35,490 bases of DNA from a bacterium (lineage in GTDB: Bacteria > Edwardsbacteria > AC1 > EtOH8). This document shows positions 23,112 through 33,373 of the stretch, in pieces. The stretch is from contig JAURWH010000122.1 of NCBI GenBank assembly GCA_030655055.1, forward strand, positions 1 to 35,490, given 5' to 3'. The notes beneath the pieces were generated by a model. The model did not search any database. It saw nothing but the letters and a program-made list of their open reading frames with translations, and was not told the origin of the DNA. The translations under genes were made by a program, and so were the position numbers. Positions within the stretch are counted from its first letter, which is position 1; the number at the start of each line of letters is the position of its first letter.

Positions 23112-24692
23112 TCACGGATCAAGACCGATCTGATATTCTTCGGTGATCAATACCGGGTAAGGGTCAACTCCGCCAACCACAAAGATACTATTGTTCAATG
23201 TGCCGCCGCCACAGCCGGACCGGGAATTCAGCATGTCCCCCCGCAAGGCCCAGGCATCCGTTGCCGGATCATATTTTTCAACCCGGCGCAAATATTCACC
23301 GTTATAGCCACCGATCAGATAAAAACAACCGTTAGCAACAATGCCCAGGCCTGCAGTACGAGGGCCGGAAAGTTCCATCCCGTAAGACCAACCTCCGGTT
23401 GAAGGATCAAAAATGTTAAGGGCATTGGAAAAAGTGTTATTCCACGGCTCGAAGCCCCCTGCAACATATATTTTTCCGGTTATCGCGCCCGACATGGTAT
23501 TGATTCTGGCATAAGGGGGCCACACCACTATGCCCCGGGGCTTTTTCAATTTGATCCATCGGTTTGTCGCCGGGGTGTATACTTCTACAACTGCATAAAT
23601 TCGGGAGATGGCAGGATAGAGGCCGCTGACGGCATAGATAAGGCCATTCACCGATTGGGCGGTAAGGCCGTACCTGGGCACGATCATTGGGCTTTTAGTG
23701 GTCCAGCTGTCGGTGGCCGGGTCATATACTTCGGTGGCCCCGACGATGGAGTCGGTGATGTTTTTCCCTCCTACGGCATAGATGAGACCATTGACCGTGG
23801 CGGCCGCCAGATTGTAACGGGGCGTAGGCATTGGATTCCTTATCGTCCAGCTGTTTAGCCCGGGATCATATTGCTGAACCGTTCCGGTGGCGGTGTTGTT
23901 TTCGTCGGTTCCTCCGATAACGAATATCTTATTGTTAGCGGTAGCTGTGGCAAACCCTTGCCGCGGCAGAGGCATTGGTTCTCGCAGAAACCAGGGGCTT
24001 TCGCGGGTGGTAAACCGGGCCAGCGGCCCGGCGCTTACCGCTCCGTGATTGTCGGTGGCGATCACCTGCCATCGGTAAAGGGTGCTGTAATCAAGGCAGC
24101 AGGCTAGGCAGCTAAAGCCCGGAGTGGATTTGATGAGCGAGGGGACAACGGTCGGACCGAGATATATGTCAAAATTCACAGTATCGCTTATCCCATTTGG
24201 TTCTGAACTGCTCCAGGCCAGCTGTAAGGTGGGGTAAGTGCCAATGGTATCATTTAACGGCTCCAGGTAAGTTGGAGTAACGGGTGCGGTATTGGCATGC
24301 GGCAAGGTGGTGAAACTCCAGACCGGTCCCGAGGTGGTTACGCTCTTGTCGTCGGTGATATATAGCTTCCAATAGTAAGTGGTATTATAGCTTAGCCCGG
24401 TCATGAAATGGCTCGGCGACGATAAGCCGGAAATCATCTGAGTTTCGGGTGGATTCAGGGTGTCAAAATATATGGCATAGGTCAGGACATCGCCGGAATT
24501 GGGGTCGGTGGCGGTCCAGCGTAAAGTAACATCCAGAGTGGTGTGGTCAACGTTTGTGGCGCAGTCCGGCGGGTAAGGGTTGAACGGAGAGTCGGGCGCG
24601 TAATCTATCTCCTCCGGCTTGCGTTTGGTGCAGGAGAGCAACGCCAGAGCCAGCCCGGCCAGAAGAACCGCAAAACAATATTTTCGCAACAT
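23112..24692 (-). CDS. FN3-Kelch surface lipoprotein (upstream paralogue)
   Basis: A 526-residue lipoprotein with the same layout as its neighbour: lipobox LLSC with C21, conserved CTKRKPEEID, two FN3-like domains, and a Kelch propeller of about six repeats (for example IYAVGGKNITDSIVGATEVY). The second FN3 has the same CCLDYST motif, here as CLACCLDYST. The start at 24692 is supported by GGAGG seven bases upstream. It lies 18 bases after the stop of the TPR-metallopeptidase gene and 68 bases before the paralogue. The first FN3 domain is nearly identical in the two paralogues even at DNA level, whereas the propellers differ clearly. Confidence 0.9.
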   Translation of the reverse strand: MLRKYCFAVLLAGLALALLSCTKRKPEEIDYAPDSPFNPYPPDCATNVDHTTLDVTLRWTATDPNSGDVLTYAIYFDTLNPPETQMISGLSSPSHFMTGLSYNTTYYWKLYITDDKSVTTSGPVWSFTTLPHANTAPVTPTYLEPLNDTIGTYPTLQLAWSSSEPNGISDTVNFDIYLGPTVVPSLIKSTPGFSCLACCLDYSTLYRWQVIATDNHGAVSAGPLARFTTRESPWFLREPMPLPRQGFATATANNKIFVIGGTDENNTATGTVQQYDPGLNSWTIRNPMPTPRYNLAAATVNGLIYAVGGKNITDSIVGATEVYDPATDSWTTKSPMIVPRYGLTAQSVNGLIYAVSGLYPAISRIYAVVEVYTPATNRWIKLKKPRGIVVWPPYARINTMSGAITGKIYVAGGFEPWNNTFSNALNIFDPSTGGWSYGMELSGPRTAGLGIVANGCFYLIGGYNGEYLRRVEKYDPATDAWALRGDMLNSRSGCGGGTLNNSIFVVGGVDPYPVLITEEYQIGLDP

Positions 24693-24710
24693 TGTACAAC
24701 CTCCGAGGTT

Positions 24711-25850
24711 TTATTTGTTAAGACTGTCTTTCCAACGCTGCTCAAATTCATCAACGCTTATTCCATAAGTTTCCCTGAAGGCCGGGGCGAAACCGGAACC
24801 CTGCTGTATTTTGGAAAAAAGCAAACGGACGAAGGCCCAGTCGTACTGGCTGGTCAAATAATAGGCGGCCGAGAGACTGGCCTTGTAGGCCTGCAGGGCC
24901 TGGTCTGGCTCCAATCCGGTAAAGGGCTTTTGCAGTTCCTGCAGGGGGAGATAAACCTGCGCCTTTGGCACCAGGCCTTCTAGCAGCATGGCCAGGCCCT
25001 CATTCAGCCAGGCGGGACATCGTCCGCCGGTCATGTCGTAGATGGCGGCGTGGGTGAATTCATGGGTCAGCACATTCTTAAGCAGCTGCCGGTCGTTCTG
25101 GTAATTGGCCACCGGGATCCGAATCCGGCCGTCGAAGGCGGCGCCGGCCCAGGAGGCCAGATGAGTGATGTCCCGGAACTGCTGGTCGCTGTAGAGGATG
25201 ACGCTGGTGTTGCCCCGGATGCGGTGACCCAGCTCGCTGCCCACCCGGTCCCGTATCTCCTCCAGCAGCATCAGCACCTGGCCGGACACTTCACGGTTCT
25301 CCGCCCCCTCGAACCGGATCTCAAAATAACCGCTGCGGTCCTGCTCAAAGCCCTGCTCGGTCTGGTTCTCCCTGGTTAACTGGGCTAGGCGCTGGACGAT
25401 GTCCGCGTTGTTGGGCAGGGCGCGGTTGGCCGTTTCCAGCAGGCAGATGGCCGAATCGTTCCGGTTGTCCAGGCAAAAGGCCTGGGCATTAAGATAATAT
25501 ATGACGGAGCTGATAAGAGAATCCTGCCTGGCGGCGGCCCCCAGTTCCAGCACTTTTTGGAAATCGCCCTGGCGGTAGTTCAAGACCATCTCATTGCCGT
25601 ATACCGTGGCCAGATTGGCCCGGATCCCGGAGTCTCCCGGTGCCAGGCCCAGGGCCTGTTTCAAGAGTCTGGCCGCCTGCGCAAACTCTCCTTTTTGGGA
25701 AAGTGCCACCGCCCGGTTGGAAAGCTCCACCGCCTGTTCCCGCCGGGCCGTCTGTTCCAATTTCAACCGGTGTTTTTGGTAAGCCTTGAACAGGAACATT
25801 GCGGCGGCGGCAACCAGCAAAACTGCGGCCACCCGGAATACAAATTTCAT
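24711..25850 (-). CDS. Membrane-anchored TPR protein with metallopeptidase (MA clan-like) domain
   Basis: A 379-residue protein. Residues about 5-24 form an uncleaved signal anchor, followed by a charged, coiled-coil-like stretch. TPR-like helices run about 40-155 (AVALSQKGEFAQAARLLKQALGLAPGD). From about 176 there is a gluzincin-type peptidase domain with HEFTH (H263, E264, H267) and a downstream glutamate in WLNEG (E284), the zinc ligands expected for peptidase MA-like proteins. The catalytic set appears intact. It is the first gene of the operon leading to the two Kelch lipoproteins and the TonB receptor. It could process an envelope protein of that system. No strong ribosome binding site is seen. 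Confidence 0.85.
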   Translation of the reverse strand: MKFVFRVAAVLLVAAAAMFLFKAYQKHRLKLEQTARREQAVELSNRAVALSQKGEFAQAARLLKQALGLAPGDSGIRANLATVYGNEMVLNYRQGDFQKVLELGAAARQDSLISSVIYYLNAQAFCLDNRNDSAICLLETANRALPNNADIVQRLAQLTRENQTEQGFEQDRSGYFEIRFEGAENREVSGQVLMLLEEIRDRVGSELGHRIRGNTSVILYSDQQFRDITHLASWAGAAFDGRIRIPVANYQNDRQLLKNVLTHEFTHAAIYDMTGGRCPAWLNEGLAMLLEGLVPKAQVYLPLQELQKPFTGLEPDQALQAYKASLSAAYYLTSQYDWAFVRLLFSKIQQGSGFAPAFRETYGISVDEFEQRWKDSLNK

Positions 25851-25943
25851 AGAATGATCCGTATTAGTTTTTTATCGACAGCCCGAAGGACTGCCCAGTC
25901 CCAACAGTAAGGGAGGCGGTGGTCTGCCGGGCAATTAAAAGGA

Positions 25944-26513
25944 TCACCGGCCGGCAAATATTTTTATCCTGGTCTTCTTGTCGATAGCCTTCCACTGGCC
26001 GGTCTTAAGGTCCCCCAGGGAATAATTGCCGATCTTCACCCGGATCAGACGCAGGGTGGGATGACCCACCGCCGCGGTCATCTTGCGCACCTGGCGGTTC
26101 TTCCCCTCGGTCAAGGTGATCTCCAGCCAGCAGTCGGGGATGTTCTTCCGGACCCTGATGGGCGGGATGCGGGCGGGGATCTCCGGCTGGGGGGACAGGA
26201 TCATCACCGAGCAGGGCAGGGTTTCCTGCTGCTCGACAACGATTCCGGCCTGGAGTATTTTTAGGGCCTGGTCCGAAGGGATGTTCTCCACCTGGGCCCA
26301 GTAGGTGCGGGAGTGTCCGCGCTCGGGGTTCAGTAAAAGAGCGTTAAGTTCCGGCTCATCGGACAAAAACAGCAGACCCTCGGAGTCGGCGTCCAGCCGG
26401 CCCAGGGAGTAGATGTTCTTGGGAAAGCGGAAATCGGCCAGGGTCGTGTTTTTGGAGCCGTCGGCAGTGAACTGCGACAGCACTCCGTAGGGCTTGTTGA
26501 AGGCTATGAGCAT
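25944..26513 (-). CDS. Pseudouridine synthase, RluE-like
   Basis: A short (189-residue) RsuA-family pseudouridine synthase without an S4 domain. It begins MLIAFNKPYGVLSQFT, matching the RluE-type start, and has GRLDADSEGLLFL with catalytic D41. It also contains GKNRQVRKMTAAVGHPTLRLIRVKIGNYSL, the typical C-terminal motif. RluE of E. coli modifies U2457 of 23S rRNA; the same target is plausible. It is probably a single gene: 93 bases separate it from the operon that follows on the minus strand. Confidence 0.9.
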   Translation of the reverse strand: MLIAFNKPYGVLSQFTADGSKNTTLADFRFPKNIYSLGRLDADSEGLLFLSDEPELNALLLNPERGHSRTYWAQVENIPSDQALKILQAGIVVEQQETLPCSVMILSPQPEIPARIPPIRVRKNIPDCWLEITLTEGKNRQVRKMTAAVGHPTLRLIRVKIGNYSLGDLKTGQWKAIDKKTRIKIFAGR

Positions 26514-26600
26514 GTTTAAGGGGTAATCTTTCTGATCCCCTTCCCCATAGAGAGAAAAGAAGAGGTCAAGTAATTTAGGGCCAGGGAAGGCCCGGTTCCG

Positions 26601-28364
26601 TCATTTGAATTTTAAGATGCCGTAATTCTGGGTGAGGTAATCCCAGTTGTATGTCCAAAAAACTAGTTGATTCTTGGATTGCTGCTTGCGCCGGAGGTTC
26701 ATCCGAAGCTGGCTGTCTTTGCCAAGTTTCGCCAAGCCGATGTCCTTTAACGGCAGCTTCATTTCCATGATCCATTCATTATCCTTGCGGGCGCACTGAA
26801 TCTGGTAATTGCCGTTCCAACCCTCATTTTTTACGTCGCGGACGTTGTCCACCATCTGGTCCCAGATTGTGCCCATCGGGTTGACATAGATCTGGTAAAC
26901 GGTGTCCTTGCCGGGCGCCAGGAAAAAGCCGACATAATCGTCCCTGTTGACCGGCTGGTCACGGACGGTCATGGTTGCTTTGATCCTGGCCATGGCCGTG
27001 TCGCGGCATACCGCCGCCACATAAAGGTATTCGGCATCGTGCAGGAAATAGAACTTTGTGGAATCAGTTTGAGCGGGGTCGGTATAGGCTTGGCAGAACT
27101 CCACCGCCTTGGCCGCCCCCCACCATTCACTGCCGTCTATGTTGCCGTCGATCTCCGGGGCCTTCTTGGTCTTGGGACATTCGATTATCTTGGCAATTTC
27201 CGGGGCGTATTTTTCTATGTTGAAAAACTTGTCCCGGCCGAAAGGATAGGATACTTTCATCAGGGGCAGGGGATATAAAATACCAGAGCCTTTGAATTTA
27301 AAGGATTTTTTCAAGGTATCTCCCGGGGCGATCTCCACTTCGGTCTCCGGATCAAGGGCTTGCCAATTCTTGCCTATTTCCCAAAGCACTTTGGTCTTGA
27401 TGTTCTTGTCGGTCATATTGAACAGTTTCAGGTCCGCTTGGAATTCCTTGGGGGTTTTCCCTTCAAGAAATGAAGGTCCCCGTAATTCAACGGCCGGCCA
27501 GATCCCATTATAGGCAAAAATCTCTTCCTTAAGGTTGACCCAGTCCGGATCAAAGGTGTTCCCGGCCCGCACCAGCGCCGGGCTGGCTTTCCCGTCCTTG
27601 ACGGTGACCCAAAGATACTGGTAAAAGACAGCCAGGCTGGGATTCTCTGACGGTCCGATCTCCGAACCGGAGCTGCCCATCACCACGTAGCGGATGCCGT
27701 CGTAAACTTCGGAAGCATATTGATGCCAGTGCCCGGTAAACACTGCGGTCACCTTGTATTTCTTAAAAAGGTCATGCAGCCGGTCAGGTTTGCCGGCCCC
27801 TATTCCAGCAGCCCAGAGGGGCTTGTGCATAAAGACGTAGATCCCCGCCTTGTTCTTGAGGGCTTTTAGGTCCTTCTCCAGCCATTTGAACTGGGCTTCA
27901 TCCAGCCTGTCGGCGGTTTCCACCAGGGAATTATCCATTATGATAAAATGGCTGTTCTGGTGGTCAACGGAGTAGTAGGGATTGCGGCCGGTCTTTTTAA
28001 TGAAAAGGTTGCGGACATCGGGGGTAGTAATGTCATGGTTGCCGGGGGTGAGATACACCGGGCAGGAAAGCAGTTTGAGCGCCGGCAGGGTCTGGTCCCA
28101 GTCCCTGACCGTTCCGGCCGAATCCTTGTAGCCCTCGATCAGATCGCCCACCGTCACCACAAAATCGGGACGCATCCGCTCAATATCCTTAAGCACCATT
28201 TCAAAGGCTTTTTGGTTGGGAGTGTTGGTGCGGTCTCCCAGCACCACAAACCGGAAATTGTCCCGGGGTGGTTCGGCAAAGGTTGTCTTCGCTTTTTTGG
28301 CAGCCCAACCAGCCTGGCTCAGGACCGTTGCGAGGAGCAAAAGGAACAGCAGGGATCTTTTCAT
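26601..28364 (-). CDS. Exported metallophosphoesterase with C-terminal CBM9-like domain
   Basis: A 587-residue exported protein. Signal peptide about 1-21 (SQAGWA). A calcineurin-like phosphoesterase domain covers about 36-230 with metal-binding residues D44 (GDR), D74 (GDL), N109-H110 (GNHD), H180, and H212/H214 (GHWH). The first motif has Arg where many relatives have His. Residues about 230-385 form a beta-rich linker domain. About 400-587 resembles a carbohydrate-binding family 9-like domain (PEIDGNIDGSEWWGA, then TDSTKFYFLHDAEYLYVAA, and a tryptophan-rich end). The substrate could be a phosphoester on a surface polymer; this is inference. A GGAGG ribosome binding site precedes the ATG. 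Confidence 0.88.
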   Translation of the reverse strand: MKRSLLFLLLLATVLSQAGWAAKKAKTTFAEPPRDNFRFVVLGDRTNTPNQKAFEMVLKDIERMRPDFVVTVGDLIEGYKDSAGTVRDWDQTLPALKLLSCPVYLTPGNHDITTPDVRNLFIKKTGRNPYYSVDHQNSHFIIMDNSLVETADRLDEAQFKWLEKDLKALKNKAGIYVFMHKPLWAAGIGAGKPDRLHDLFKKYKVTAVFTGHWHQYASEVYDGIRYVVMGSSGSEIGPSENPSLAVFYQYLWVTVKDGKASPALVRAGNTFDPDWVNLKEEIFAYNGIWPAVELRGPSFLEGKTPKEFQADLKLFNMTDKNIKTKVLWEIGKNWQALDPETEVEIAPGDTLKKSFKFKGSGILYPLPLMKVSYPFGRDKFFNIEKYAPEIAKIIECPKTKKAPEIDGNIDGSEWWGAAKAVEFCQAYTDPAQTDSTKFYFLHDAEYLYVAAVCRDTAMARIKATMTVRDQPVNRDDYVGFFLAPGKDTVYQIYVNPMGTIWDQMVDNVRDVKNEGWNGNYQIQCARKDNEWIMEMKLPLKDIGLAKLGKDSQLRMNLRRKQQSKNQLVFWTYNWDYLTQNYGILKFK

Positions 28365-28572
28365 AATGCCTCCGATGGAGTTTTAGGTGGTAATTATTTC
28401 TCGGTGAAGACGCAATTCGTCCTTATTCTAAAGCATTAGAGACTTAAATCCGTTCTCCGGTTTCATCTTTTTTGCCGGAAAACATATCAATAGGAAGGAA
28501 AATGCCCTCATGAAAATTAGCCCAAAAAGGTAAGCCCCCAAAGGGCTGACCAAAGATGGCAGTCTGGGGGTC
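28365..28572. other. Gap of about 200 bases with one imperfect hairpin
   Basis: No convincing gene is seen. The part 28365-28520 holds nothing I can name beyond AT-rich sequence. At 28535-28570 CCCCCA pairs with TGGGGG, with an inner CTG-CC/GG-CAG stem. On the minus strand a T5 run follows about six bases later, so it could terminate the 58-residue ORF. Confidence 0.4.
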
Positions 28573-28749
28573 TTAATGTTTTACCGATGATCTTTTATGG
28601 CAGGCCGGGGCAATATTCGACAGACAGGCGCAAATCAGGCAGATCTCGCCGTTGGTAATGATGGTCTCCAGCATGCCGGAGTTCATGGCAGCGTCCAAGG
28701 CATAAATGAAGCCCAAGGTAAAGCCGTTGAAGATCTGTTTTAAAGGCAT
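28573..28749 (-). CDS. Small Cys-containing protein of unknown function (58 aa)
   Basis: A short frame starting MPLKQIFNGFTLGFIYALDA and containing EICLICACLSN (CxxCxC) plus a later APACHKR. The N-terminal half is hydrophobic enough to be an amphipathic or membrane-contacting helix. It has a plausible promoter (TTGTAG-16-TATAAT, start near 28771, leader about 20 bases) and a hairpin just downstream. No clear Shine-Dalgarno. I do not recognise a family. The locus could equally be a small RNA of about 200 bases. Confidence 0.45.
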   Translation of the reverse strand: MPLKQIFNGFTLGFIYALDAAMNSGMLETIITNGEICLICACLSNIAPACHKRSSVKH

Positions 28750-28777
28750 AATGTATTTTGATAACAGGCCATCAACT

Positions 28778-28805
28778 ATTATATGAACAATTTATGTTAC
28801 TACAA
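28778..28805 (-). promoter_or_regulatory. Promoter upstream of the 58-residue ORF
   Basis: On the minus strand, TTGTAG (28800-28805), a 16-base spacer and perfect TATAAT (28778-28783). Confidence 0.5.
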
Positions 28806-28833
28806 TTAACAAGCGTATGCAAGATAAAAATAA

Positions 28834-28864
28834 AAAAAGCCGGAAATAATTTTTCCGGCTTTTT
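28834..28864. terminator. Terminator downstream of the third EamA gene
   Basis: A 13-pair stem (28834-28846 with 28852-28864), GC-rich in the middle, around a 5-base loop. On the minus strand it is followed by a long T-rich tract. It lies 106 bases after the EamA stop. The sequence between contains short palindromes (GTATG/CATAC, CCGC/GCGG) but no gene. Confidence 0.85.
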
Positions 28865-28970
28865 CTGGCATTAAGTTAGATCGCAATATTGGCCACAAAT
28901 CTGGTCGTTCCCATCGTATGCAAAACATACCGCACTACGCGGTCCATGCCTCGCGACAGGGTTCAAAAGA

Positions 28971-29849
28971 TCAGCCCTTCTCGGCCAGGAACACTCCTGC
29001 GATCACCACCGCCGCCCCGATGGCGAATCTCAAAGTGATGGGCTCGCTCAAAAAGGCCCAACCCAGCAATGCGGCTATTATCGGCTGAAGGTTGGAAAAA
29101 ACCGAAACTTTGGTGGCCTCCAGCTTGGAAAGTCCCCAGGACCAGACCAGGTATCCCAGCACCGAGGTCATCAGCGCCAGGTACAAAAGCGACAGTACGC
29201 CGGTCCTGGTTATCTGGCCGTAGTCCTGCCGGATCACCGCGGGCAGGCCAAAGGGAACGAACATCAGCGCGCCCAGGCCCAGGGCGTACCCGGTGACCAC
29301 CAGCGGGGGATACTTCTTCAACAGCTTTTTGCTGATGATGGTGTAAACCGCCCAGGTGATGACGGCCACGATCAGCAGCAGGTCGCCCTTGATGGTCCGG
29401 GCCGACAGGTGAATTCCCTGGTCGAACAGCACCAGGATGATGCCCAGAAATCCCAGGGCTATCCCGGTGATCTTAAGCGCGGTGGGCCGCTCGCCCAGGA
29501 ACAGTGATGACAGCAGCAGCACCATGATGGGCGTGGCGGCGTACATCAGGGCGCCGTGGGCGGCAAAGGTGTATTTCATCCCATACAGGAAAAGCCCCTG
29601 GTTCAAGGGCACGGCCAGAAAGGCCAGCAGCAGAAAGGTCTTCCGGTCCTCCTTTGCCGGCAGGATAAATTTTTTCTGCCACAGCAAAAGCCCGGCGAAC
29701 ACCGCCCCGGCCAGCAGGAAGCGGTAGACGCCCAGGGATAACGGCGAGAATTCCCGCAGGGCGAACTTGGCCATCATGTAGGTGGCGCTGATCACGACCT
29801 GGGTCAGGATCAGGACAGTGAATATTTGTTTTTTGGAAAAGTTGTTCAT
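28971..29849 (-). CDS. EamA/DMT-family transporter (third copy)
   Basis: A 292-residue polytopic inner-membrane protein with two EamA repeats and about ten transmembrane helices. Motifs include TYMMAKFALREFSPLSLGVYRFLLAG near the N terminus, YAATPIMVLLLSSLFLGE closing the first repeat, and KVSVFSNLQPIIAALLGWAFLSE in the second. It is a distant relative of the two EamA genes at 3248-5062. The substrate is unknown. No Shine-Dalgarno precedes the ATG at 29849. The DNA just upstream is the third copy of the GCCACAAAG inverted repeat. Confidence 0.92.
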   Translation of the reverse strand: MNNFSKKQIFTVLILTQVVISATYMMAKFALREFSPLSLGVYRFLLAGAVFAGLLLWQKKFILPAKEDRKTFLLLAFLAVPLNQGLFLYGMKYTFAAHGALMYAATPIMVLLLSSLFLGERPTALKITGIALGFLGIILVLFDQGIHLSARTIKGDLLLIVAVITWAVYTIISKKLLKKYPPLVVTGYALGLGALMFVPFGLPAVIRQDYGQITRTGVLSLLYLALMTSVLGYLVWSWGLSKLEATKVSVFSNLQPIIAALLGWAFLSEPITLRFAIGAAVVIAGVFLAEKG

Positions 29850-29865
29850 CTATCAGTTATTCTTT

Positions 29866-29951
29866 TGCCACAAAGACACTAAGGCACAAAGATTACCATT
29901 CACAAGTTACAATGCACGATGTAGCTTGGTGTCTTTGTGCCATGGTGGCGA
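29866..29951. repeat. Dispersed inverted repeat, copy 3 (GCCACAAAG family)
   Basis: The left arm starts GCCACAAAGACACTAAGGC near 29867. The right arm ends near 29949 and on the other strand reads GCCACCATGGCACAAAGAC. The arms match at about 19 of 25 positions and enclose roughly 33 bases. It is in the gap between the divergent EamA and ligA genes. Confidence 0.65.
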
Positions 29952-29966
29952 GGTGCATCTTGTGTC

Positions 29967-29995
29967 TTGACGAAATCATTATAATATAGTATGCT
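29967..29995 (+). promoter_or_regulatory. Possible ligA promoter
   Basis: TTGACG (29967-29972), a 17-base AT-rich spacer and TATGCT (29990-29995). This would give a leader of about 90 bases to the preferred ATG at 30092. Confidence 0.45.
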
Positions 29996-30022
29996 ATTGG
30001 TGTCAAGGAAAACCTGGGATGA

Positions 30023-32098
<2,076 letters not shown>

Positions 32099-32099
32099 G

Positions 32100-33341
32100 G
32101 TGGTCAAAAGATACCAGATAAACGCCGGGATACTCAACCCGGAAAGCCCCCAAAAGTGCAGGTTTATAAAGGACGGGGCCCTGATATTCAATGAAGACGG
32201 GCATATCCTGTACTGCGGACAGCGCCAGCAGGCGCCAATGCTGGGCGCAGCAATAATAAAGGTCCCACCCGGCGCCTTCATCATCCCGGGCTTGATAGAC
32301 TGCCACACCCACCTTTCCCAGTACTATGTGCGGGGCCGCAGCGGCGACACCCTGTTGGGCTGGCTAAAGAACCACATTTTTCCGGCCGAGCGCAAGTGCA
32401 AGGACCCCAAACACGCCGCCCTGGTCTCTAAAAAATTCTACCAACGGCTGTTGTCCAACGGGATCACCTGCGCCGCGCTGTACACCAATTACGGGGCCGG
32501 GGTCCGGGCGGCATTTGAGCAGGCCGAAAGGGCGGGGGTCAGGGCAATCATCGGGTACACCCTGATGGACCGAAACGTGCCCAAAGAACTTAAGCAAGAC
32601 CCTGAAACCGCAATGGAAGAATGCCGGAGGCTTTATGAAAGATATCATAAGGCATCCGGCCGTTTGTTTTTTTCGATCAACCCCAGGTTCGCGCCATCCT
32701 GCAGTCCAAAACTGCTGAAGGCGGCGGGCGATTTCGCCAATAAATACGATGTTCACATCCAGACCCATATTTCGGAGAACCTACAGGAACTGGCCGAGGT
32801 AAAAAGACTTTTCCCAAAAACCAAGAGCTATGCCGAGGTCTACGACCGGGCCGGCCTTTTGACCCCCCGGACGCTCCTGGCTCATGGTATTCATCTTTCC
32901 CGGAGCGAGAGACTGCTGGTCCAAAAGCGGGGCTGCGCAATGGTGCATTGCCCGTCCTCCAACCTGTTCCTGCATTCGGGCAGGTTTCCGGTGGAGCAGT
33001 GGGAGGATTATCCCCGGCTGGCTTTGGGCAGCGATGTGGGGGCCGGGCCGTCCTTCTCCATGTTCGACGTGATGCGCGACGCCTATTACATTAACATCAT
33101 GCCTTTGGCCCAGCTGTTCTATCTGGCAACATTGGGCGGTGCCAAAACTTTGGGACTAGAGAAAAACATCGGCAGCCTGAAGGCAGGCAAGCAGGCCGAC
33201 TTTTCGGTGATAAGGATGTCGGACATGCAGGCTCCCGGTTCCGAAGAGTTGTTGTATGACCTGATCTTTAAATGGGACCAGCGGGAGATAGTGCAGGTCT
33301 TTGTGGCCGGGCGGAGGGTTTGGCCCAAAACTGTCCAGTAA
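32100..33341 (+). CDS. guaD: Guanine deaminase
   Basis: It hydrolyses guanine to xanthine and ammonia. The 413-residue amidohydrolase has the zinc-binding HxH pair H69/H71 in PGLIDCHTHLSQYY, H223 in HIQTHISEN, H262 in AHGIHLS, and D312 in LGSDVGAG. The set WLKNHIFPAE, NPRFAPSCS, HISEN and HCPSSN closely fits known guanine deaminases rather than chlorohydrolases in general. The start is GTG at 32100, one base after the ligA stop, so translational coupling is likely; the ribosome binding site is weak. A strong terminator follows. It is probably cytoplasmic purine salvage. Confidence 0.93.
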   Translation: MVKRYQINAGILNPESPQKCRFIKDGALIFNEDGHILYCGQRQQAPMLGAAIIKVPPGAFIIPGLIDCHTHLSQYYVRGRSGDTLLGWLKNHIFPAERKCKDPKHAALVSKKFYQRLLSNGITCAALYTNYGAGVRAAFEQAERAGVRAIIGYTLMDRNVPKELKQDPETAMEECRRLYERYHKASGRLFFSINPRFAPSCSPKLLKAAGDFANKYDVHIQTHISENLQELAEVKRLFPKTKSYAEVYDRAGLLTPRTLLAHGIHLSRSERLLVQKRGCAMVHCPSSNLFLHSGRFPVEQWEDYPRLALGSDVGAGPSFSMFDVMRDAYYINIMPLAQLFYLATLGGAKTLGLEKNIGSLKAGKQADFSVIRMSDMQAPGSEELLYDLIFKWDQREIVQVFVAGRRVWPKTVQ

Positions 33342-33373
33342 TAGATTGATCAGGCATTACCAGCGAGGACAAT

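Noticed and set aside
21454-24692. Repeated segments in the Kelch genes considered as a CRISPR or tandem DNA repeat
   Set aside because: The repeats are protein-level Kelch motifs and a paralogue pair; there is no regular short direct repeat with unique spacers.
28533-28573. Possible riboswitch in the CCCCCA...TGGGGG hairpin region
   Set aside because: No known aptamer signature was recognised, and on the minus strand it lies after an ORF rather than before one; a terminator-like role is simpler.
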